A stretch of 64,000 nucleotides of DNA. Source: Microbaculum marinum. Its GTDB lineage: Bacteria > Pseudomonadota > Alphaproteobacteria > Rhizobiales > Tepidamorphaceae. Of this stretch, positions 60,483 to 64,000 are shown in pieces; positions within the stretch are counted from its first letter, which is position 1; each line of letters starts with the position of its first letter. The stretch lies in NCBI RefSeq assembly GCF_042646165.1, contig NZ_JBHRTC010000005.1. The stretch is one strand, 5' to 3'. The notes under the pieces were generated by a model, which saw nothing but the letters and a program-made list of their open reading frames with translations, was not told the origin of the DNA and did not search any database. A program made the translations under genes and the position numbers.

Positions 60483-61736
60483 ATGGCGTACTTTCGCGTA
60501 GACAGAGTCCGGTTCCCGCGGAATCCGGCTCGACCATTCCTTTCGTCGATTGTCCTGGCGACCGTATTGCTCGCCGCCACGATGGTCGGCGGCGTGGGCC
60601 CGGCCGGTGCGCAACCCATCGAAACGTCGGCGCAGAACGCGTTCGTCCTCGACGACACGACCGGCACGATCATCCTTGCAAAAGACGCCGACGTTCCGAT
60701 CGTGCCCGGCAGCATGGCGAAGCTGATGACCCTCGAACTCGTCTTCCAGGCGATCGAGGAGGGGCGGCTGTCGCTGGACGACGAACTGCTGGTTTCGGAG
60801 TATGCGTGGCGCAAGGGCGGCGCCCCGTCGCGCACCTCCACGATGTTCGCCTCGGTGAATTCGAACGTCCGGCTCGAGGACCTCTTGCGCGGCATCATGG
60901 TCCAGAACGCCAACGACGCGTGCATTGCGATCGCCGAGGCGATGGCCGGCAGCGAGGCGGCGTTTGCCGTGATGATGAACGAACGCGGTCGCGAACTAGG
61001 CCTGCAGCAATCAAGTTTTATCAACTCGACGGGGCTTCCCGGTGCCGACGACGAGCAGACCAGGATGTCGGTTCGCGATCTCGTGACGCTGGCGCGCCAC
61101 GTCATCCGGCAGTATCCGCAGCTCTATCGCTATTTCTCCGAACCGGAATTCACCTGGAACAAGATCCGGCAGCTCAACAAGAATCCGCTGATCGGGCTGT
61201 CGATCGGCGTCGATGGCATGTTTGCCGGATACGACGAGCAGGGAGGCGGCTACGGCATGGTGGCCTCGGCTGTGCAGGACGACCAGCGCATCATCGCCGC
61301 CATTCATGGACTCGCGTCGGGAAACCAGCGCGAGAACGAGATGCAGAAGCTGCTCGCCTGGGGATTCCGCTCGTTCGACAAGGTAACCCTGTTTCAGGGC
61401 GGTGAGAGTGTCGGCGAGGTCGGAGTATATGGCGGTGAGGAAGGCTGGGTGGCACTGGCAGGCCGCGATCCGATCCGGATTCTCGTTCCGAAGGGAGCGA
61501 AGTCGAAACTGCGTGCGCGGATCGTCTATGATGGGCCGCTGCGGGCGCCGGTGGAGCAGGGACAGAGTGTCGGCGTTCTCCAGGTGATGAACGATGAGGA
61601 ACTGATCAGCGAGGTACCGCTCTTTGCGACGCAGTCGATCGACGTCGGGCCGCTCTACAGCCGCGCACTGGATGCCGTCTACGAGCTTATGGTTGGCCTC
61701 ATCCACACCGGCGTCGACGCTGCCACCGGCAAGTAA
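60483..61736 (+). CDS. D-alanyl-D-alanine carboxypeptidase (S11) homologue with altered SxN and KTG motifs
   Basis: A 417-residue protein of the DacA/DacC (PBP5) family with a signal peptide (about 1-43) and a C-terminal amphipathic region. Motif 1, SxxK, is intact as SMAK in 'PGSMAKLMTLE'. Motif 2, usually SGN in 'VQSGNDA', reads NAN in 'VQNANDACIAIAE'. Motif 3, usually KTG in 'GVDGLKTG', reads FAG in 'GVDGMFAGYDEQGGGYG'. Loss of the motif 2 serine and of the lysine and threonine of motif 3 suggests weak or no carboxypeptidase activity; a regulatory or structural role is possible. The position after rlpA is normal for the order. ATG 60483 is preferred over the upstream frame. Confidence 0.9.
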   Translation: MAYFRVDRVRFPRNPARPFLSSIVLATVLLAATMVGGVGPAGAQPIETSAQNAFVLDDTTGTIILAKDADVPIVPGSMAKLMTLELVFQAIEEGRLSLDDELLVSEYAWRKGGAPSRTSTMFASVNSNVRLEDLLRGIMVQNANDACIAIAEAMAGSEAAFAVMMNERGRELGLQQSSFINSTGLPGADDEQTRMSVRDLVTLARHVIRQYPQLYRYFSEPEFTWNKIRQLNKNPLIGLSIGVDGMFAGYDEQGGGYGMVASAVQDDQRIIAAIHGLASGNQRENEMQKLLAWGFRSFDKVTLFQGGESVGEVGVYGGEEGWVALAGRDPIRILVPKGAKSKLRARIVYDGPLRAPVEQGQSVGVLQVMNDEELISEVPLFATQSIDVGPLYSRALDAVYELMVGLIHTGVDAATGK

Positions 61737-61762
61737 CCTCGTCGCTGGTCTGTAGACGCCCG

Positions 61763-62446
61763 ATGGCGCTTGGCAAGTTCATCACATTCGAAGGCGGCGA
61801 GGGTACGGGCAAATCCACACAGCTGAAGCGACTTTCCGAAAGGCTTCGCAAGTCGGGCATCGACGTCGTGACCACGCGCGAGCCGGGCGGCACCCCCGGG
61901 GCCGAGATCATTCGCCGCACGATCCTTTCAGGACGCGTCGCCCGGCTCGGCCCGTTTGCCGAAGCCCTGCTGATGAACGCGGCTCGAGACGATCATCTCA
62001 ACGAAGTCATCCGACCGGCGCTCGTCTCGGGAAGCTGGGTCCTGTGCGACAGGTTCGCCGATTCGACCCGCGCCTATCAGGGGACGCTCGGGGGCGTCGA
62101 CTCCGCCCTCCTCAAGGCACTGGAAAAATCGGTCGTCGGTGATGACATGCCGGACCTGACCCTGATCCTGGACCTCGATCCCGAGATCGGCCTGACCCGG
62201 GCGCGCGCGGCGACGGCGGCAGAGGCCGGGGAGGGCGCCTCCGACCGATTCGAGAAGGAGGATATCGAGCAACACAGGAAGCTGCGCCAGGCATTTCTGG
62301 ACATTGCTCGCGACGAACCGGACCGTTGCGTTCTGATCGACGCGAACCGGACCGTCGACGAAGTCGCCGCATCGATCTGGGAGGTCGTCACGGACAGGCT
62401 GGACGTCGCTGCGGACGAAACGAACGACAGTACGGCTGATCGATGA
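61763..62446 (+). CDS. tmk: Thymidylate kinase
   Basis: A 227-residue dTMP kinase, an essential step of dTTP synthesis. The P-loop 'FEGGEGTGKST' is at about residues 8-18, with the DR motif 'LCDRFADSTRAYQG' and the lid region 'ASDRFEKED'. Its end overlaps the holB start in an ATGA junction. It has normal length and all key residues. Confidence 0.96.
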   Translation: MALGKFITFEGGEGTGKSTQLKRLSERLRKSGIDVVTTREPGGTPGAEIIRRTILSGRVARLGPFAEALLMNAARDDHLNEVIRPALVSGSWVLCDRFADSTRAYQGTLGGVDSALLKALEKSVVGDDMPDLTLILDLDPEIGLTRARAATAAEAGEGASDRFEKEDIEQHRKLRQAFLDIARDEPDRCVLIDANRTVDEVAASIWEVVTDRLDVAADETNDSTADR

Positions 62447-63498
62447 CGACGTCGGCGATCGAGACTTTCGAACCGCCAGAAGCGGCATCCGTCCTGCTTG
62501 GACACGTCGAGGCAGAATCCGCACTGCTCAATGCCTACAGGTCCGACAGGCTCCACCACGCATGGCTCATCGAAGGTCCGGAAGGCGTCGGCAAGGCGAC
62601 GCTCGCGTACCGGTTTGCGCGGTTCCTGCTTCGGCATCCGGATCCGGCGAACCCCGCGGTCGTCGAGGCGGCGGACCTGTCGGTTGCCCCGGACGACCCG
62701 GTGGCCCGGCAATTCCGGGCAAGGTCGAATCCCGACCTCGTGGTGCTTCAGCGGCCCCGGGACGAAGACGGCAAGTTCACCGCCACCGTCATCAATGTCG
62801 ATGCCGTGCGAAGGATTGCCCGGTTCCTGTCCACGACATCCGCCAGCGGCGGATGGCGGGTGGTGATCGTCGACTCGGCCGACGACTTCAACCGATCGTC
62901 CGCCAACGCCCTGCTGAAGATGCTCGAGGAGCCGCCGCAGCGCAGCGTATTCCTGCTCCTGTCGAACACGCCGGGCCGGCTGCTGCCGACCATCCGCTCC
63001 AGGTGCCGGCGCCTGGTTCTGAAGCCGCTGCGCATCGACGAAATCGCGTCCACACTGCGTGCCGCAGGCCTGGGCCGGGACGATGGGGCGCGGGAGATGG
63101 CGGCGCGGCTTTCGGGGGGCAGCCTCGGCAAGGCGATCGAACTCGTCGCCGATGACGCCGTCGAGACCGTCGAGGGCCTGTTTGCGATTCTCGATCGCAT
63201 GCCCGGCCACGATCCCCTCAAGGCGCAGAAGTTCGCGGAGGCGATCGGCCGCCGAGGCGCCGAGGCGCGCTATGCCCTCGCCACATCGCTGATCTACGAC
63301 TGGCTGACCGGCAAGCTGAGCCGAGAGGCCCGGGCAGGGGCGGACGCGGCCGTTCTTGCGCCGTGGGCGGAGGTATGGGAGAAAGTCACGCGCGCACTGT
63401 CGGAGACCGAAAGGCTCAATCTCGACCGCACGCAAACTCTTCTGTCGGTATTCCGGATCATCTCCGCCGCAGCTTCGCAGGACGCGGCTCGCGTCTGA
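62443..63498 (+). CDS. holB: DNA polymerase III delta' subunit
   Basis: A 351-residue clamp-loader subunit of the AAA+ family. It has a P-loop-like 'GPEGVGKATLAYRFARFLL', 'VVIVDSADDFNRSSANALLKMLEEPP' represented by the words DSADDFN and ALLKMLEEPP, and 'LSNTPGRLLPTIRSRCRR', the arginine-finger region SRC. The start overlaps tmk by 4 bp. tmk-holB-metG is the common order in Hyphomicrobiales. Confidence 0.95.
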   Translation: MTTSAIETFEPPEAASVLLGHVEAESALLNAYRSDRLHHAWLIEGPEGVGKATLAYRFARFLLRHPDPANPAVVEAADLSVAPDDPVARQFRARSNPDLVVLQRPRDEDGKFTATVINVDAVRRIARFLSTTSASGGWRVVIVDSADDFNRSSANALLKMLEEPPQRSVFLLLSNTPGRLLPTIRSRCRRLVLKPLRIDEIASTLRAAGLGRDDGAREMAARLSGGSLGKAIELVADDAVETVEGLFAILDRMPGHDPLKAQKFAEAIGRRGAEARYALATSLIYDWLTGKLSREARAGADAAVLAPWAEVWEKVTRALSETERLNLDRTQTLLSVFRIISAAASQDAARV

Positions 63499-63559
63499 CA
63501 GGACGCTGGCGGAAACGAACGGTCTTGCCGACGCAACGGACCCGGACCGAACGCCAGCG

Positions 63560-64000
63560 ATGAAGCCGAAATTCTACATCACCACCGCGATTTCCTATCC
63601 GAACGGCGCGCCGCACATCGGGCACGCCTACGAGGCGATGGCCACGGATGCGATCGCGCGGTTCATGCGGCTGGACGGCAACGACGTGTTCTTCCTCACC
63701 GGCGTCGACGAGCACGGCCTGAAGATGGCCCAGACCGCGGCGCGCGAGGGTCTTACGCCGAGGGAGCTGGCCGACCGGAACACCCCGCTTTTCAGGAAGA
63801 TGGTGGAACAGCTCGGTTGCTCGAACAACGATTTCATTCGCACCACCGAACCGCGCCACTACACCTCCTCGAAAGGCATCTGGGAACGGATGGCCGAGGC
63901 CGGCGATATCTACCTCGACACCTATTCCGGCTGGTATTCGGTGCGCGACGAGGCCTATTACGCCGAATCCGAGACCACCGTAAGGGACGACGGCGTGCGC
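63560..64000 (+). CDS. metG: Methionyl-tRNA synthetase, N-terminal part
   Basis: 147 codons of a class I aminoacyl-tRNA synthetase, cut by the window end. The opening 'FYITTAISYPNGAPHIGHAYE' contains the HIGH motif of the Rossmann catalytic domain, followed by 'FLTGVDEHGLKM' and 'YSGWYSVRDEAYY', which are typical for MetRS of the alphaproteobacterial (MetG2-like) kind that lack the four-cysteine zinc knuckle at this position. The start is ATG 63560, 61 bp after holB. Confidence 0.95.
   Translation, partial: MKPKFYITTAISYPNGAPHIGHAYEAMATDAIARFMRLDGNDVFFLTGVDEHGLKMAQTAAREGLTPRELADRNTPLFRKMVEQLGCSNNDFIRTTEPRHYTSSKGIWERMAEAGDIYLDTYSGWYSVRDEAYYAESETTVRDDGVR

Overview
The window is 64 kb of high-GC DNA from an alphaproteobacterium, most likely of the order Hyphomicrobiales (Rhizobiales). 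The evidence is gene content and order: sdhE next to mfd, an invasion-associated locus B protein, a choline-dependent phosphatidylcholine synthase, HspQ, and the run rlpA - D,D-carboxypeptidase homologue - tmk - holB - metG. Both ends cut a gene (sdhE at the left, metG at the right). Nearly all of it is dense protein coding; everything is read from sequence alone, with no database search.

Layout. 1-11.4 kb: sdhE end, mfd, a DsbA-family oxidoreductase, a YejA-like solute-binding protein, an IalB protein with a clear terminator, hspQ, and a malyl-CoA-lyase-like aldolase divergent from an AEC carrier and a CaiB/BaiF CoA-transferase. 11.4-21.4 kb: a UbiH-like hydroxylase, a DUF2182 - DUF1326 - phosphatidylcholine synthase run, TerC, then an mdeR / mdeA-mdeB set (Lrp regulator, methionine gamma-lyase-like enzyme, E1-type 2-oxoacid dehydrogenase) and a quinone oxidoreductase. 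21.6-27.3 kb: a 1533-residue secreted protein with a DUF11 domain, a peptidoglycan-binding domain, fifteen 27-residue histidine repeats and a glutamine tract, followed by an unknown secreted protein. 27.4-39.2 kb: a purine-to-allantoin cluster (hiuH, xdhABC, a BMP-type nucleoside ABC transporter, puuD, uraD). 39.3-45.6 kb: a GlxA-type AraC regulator divergent from heterotetrameric sarcosine oxidase soxBDAG. 45.6-48.0 kb: a TPR-sulfotransferase and a small unknown protein.

48.45-58.90 kb is a 10.4-kb integrated element at the 3' end of a tRNA-Ser(UGA) gene, bounded by a 14-bp direct repeat. It carries a tyrosine integrase, an AlpA regulator, a DUF3987 replication ATPase next to a probable iteron origin, an HK97-type capsid protein and ClpP-like maturation protease, an MT-A70 methyltransferase with a BglII/BstYI-type endonuclease, several unknown genes, integrase arm-type repeats at both ends, and a tandem operator. 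No portal, terminase, tail or lysis gene is visible, so it looks like a phage satellite or a reduced prophage. Host genes resume after the tRNA with rlpA, a carboxypeptidase homologue with altered active-site motifs, tmk, holB and the start of metG.

The two places most likely to hold undescribed biology are the histidine-repeat surface protein with its downstream partner and the capsid-carrying tRNA-Ser element with its origin and operator.
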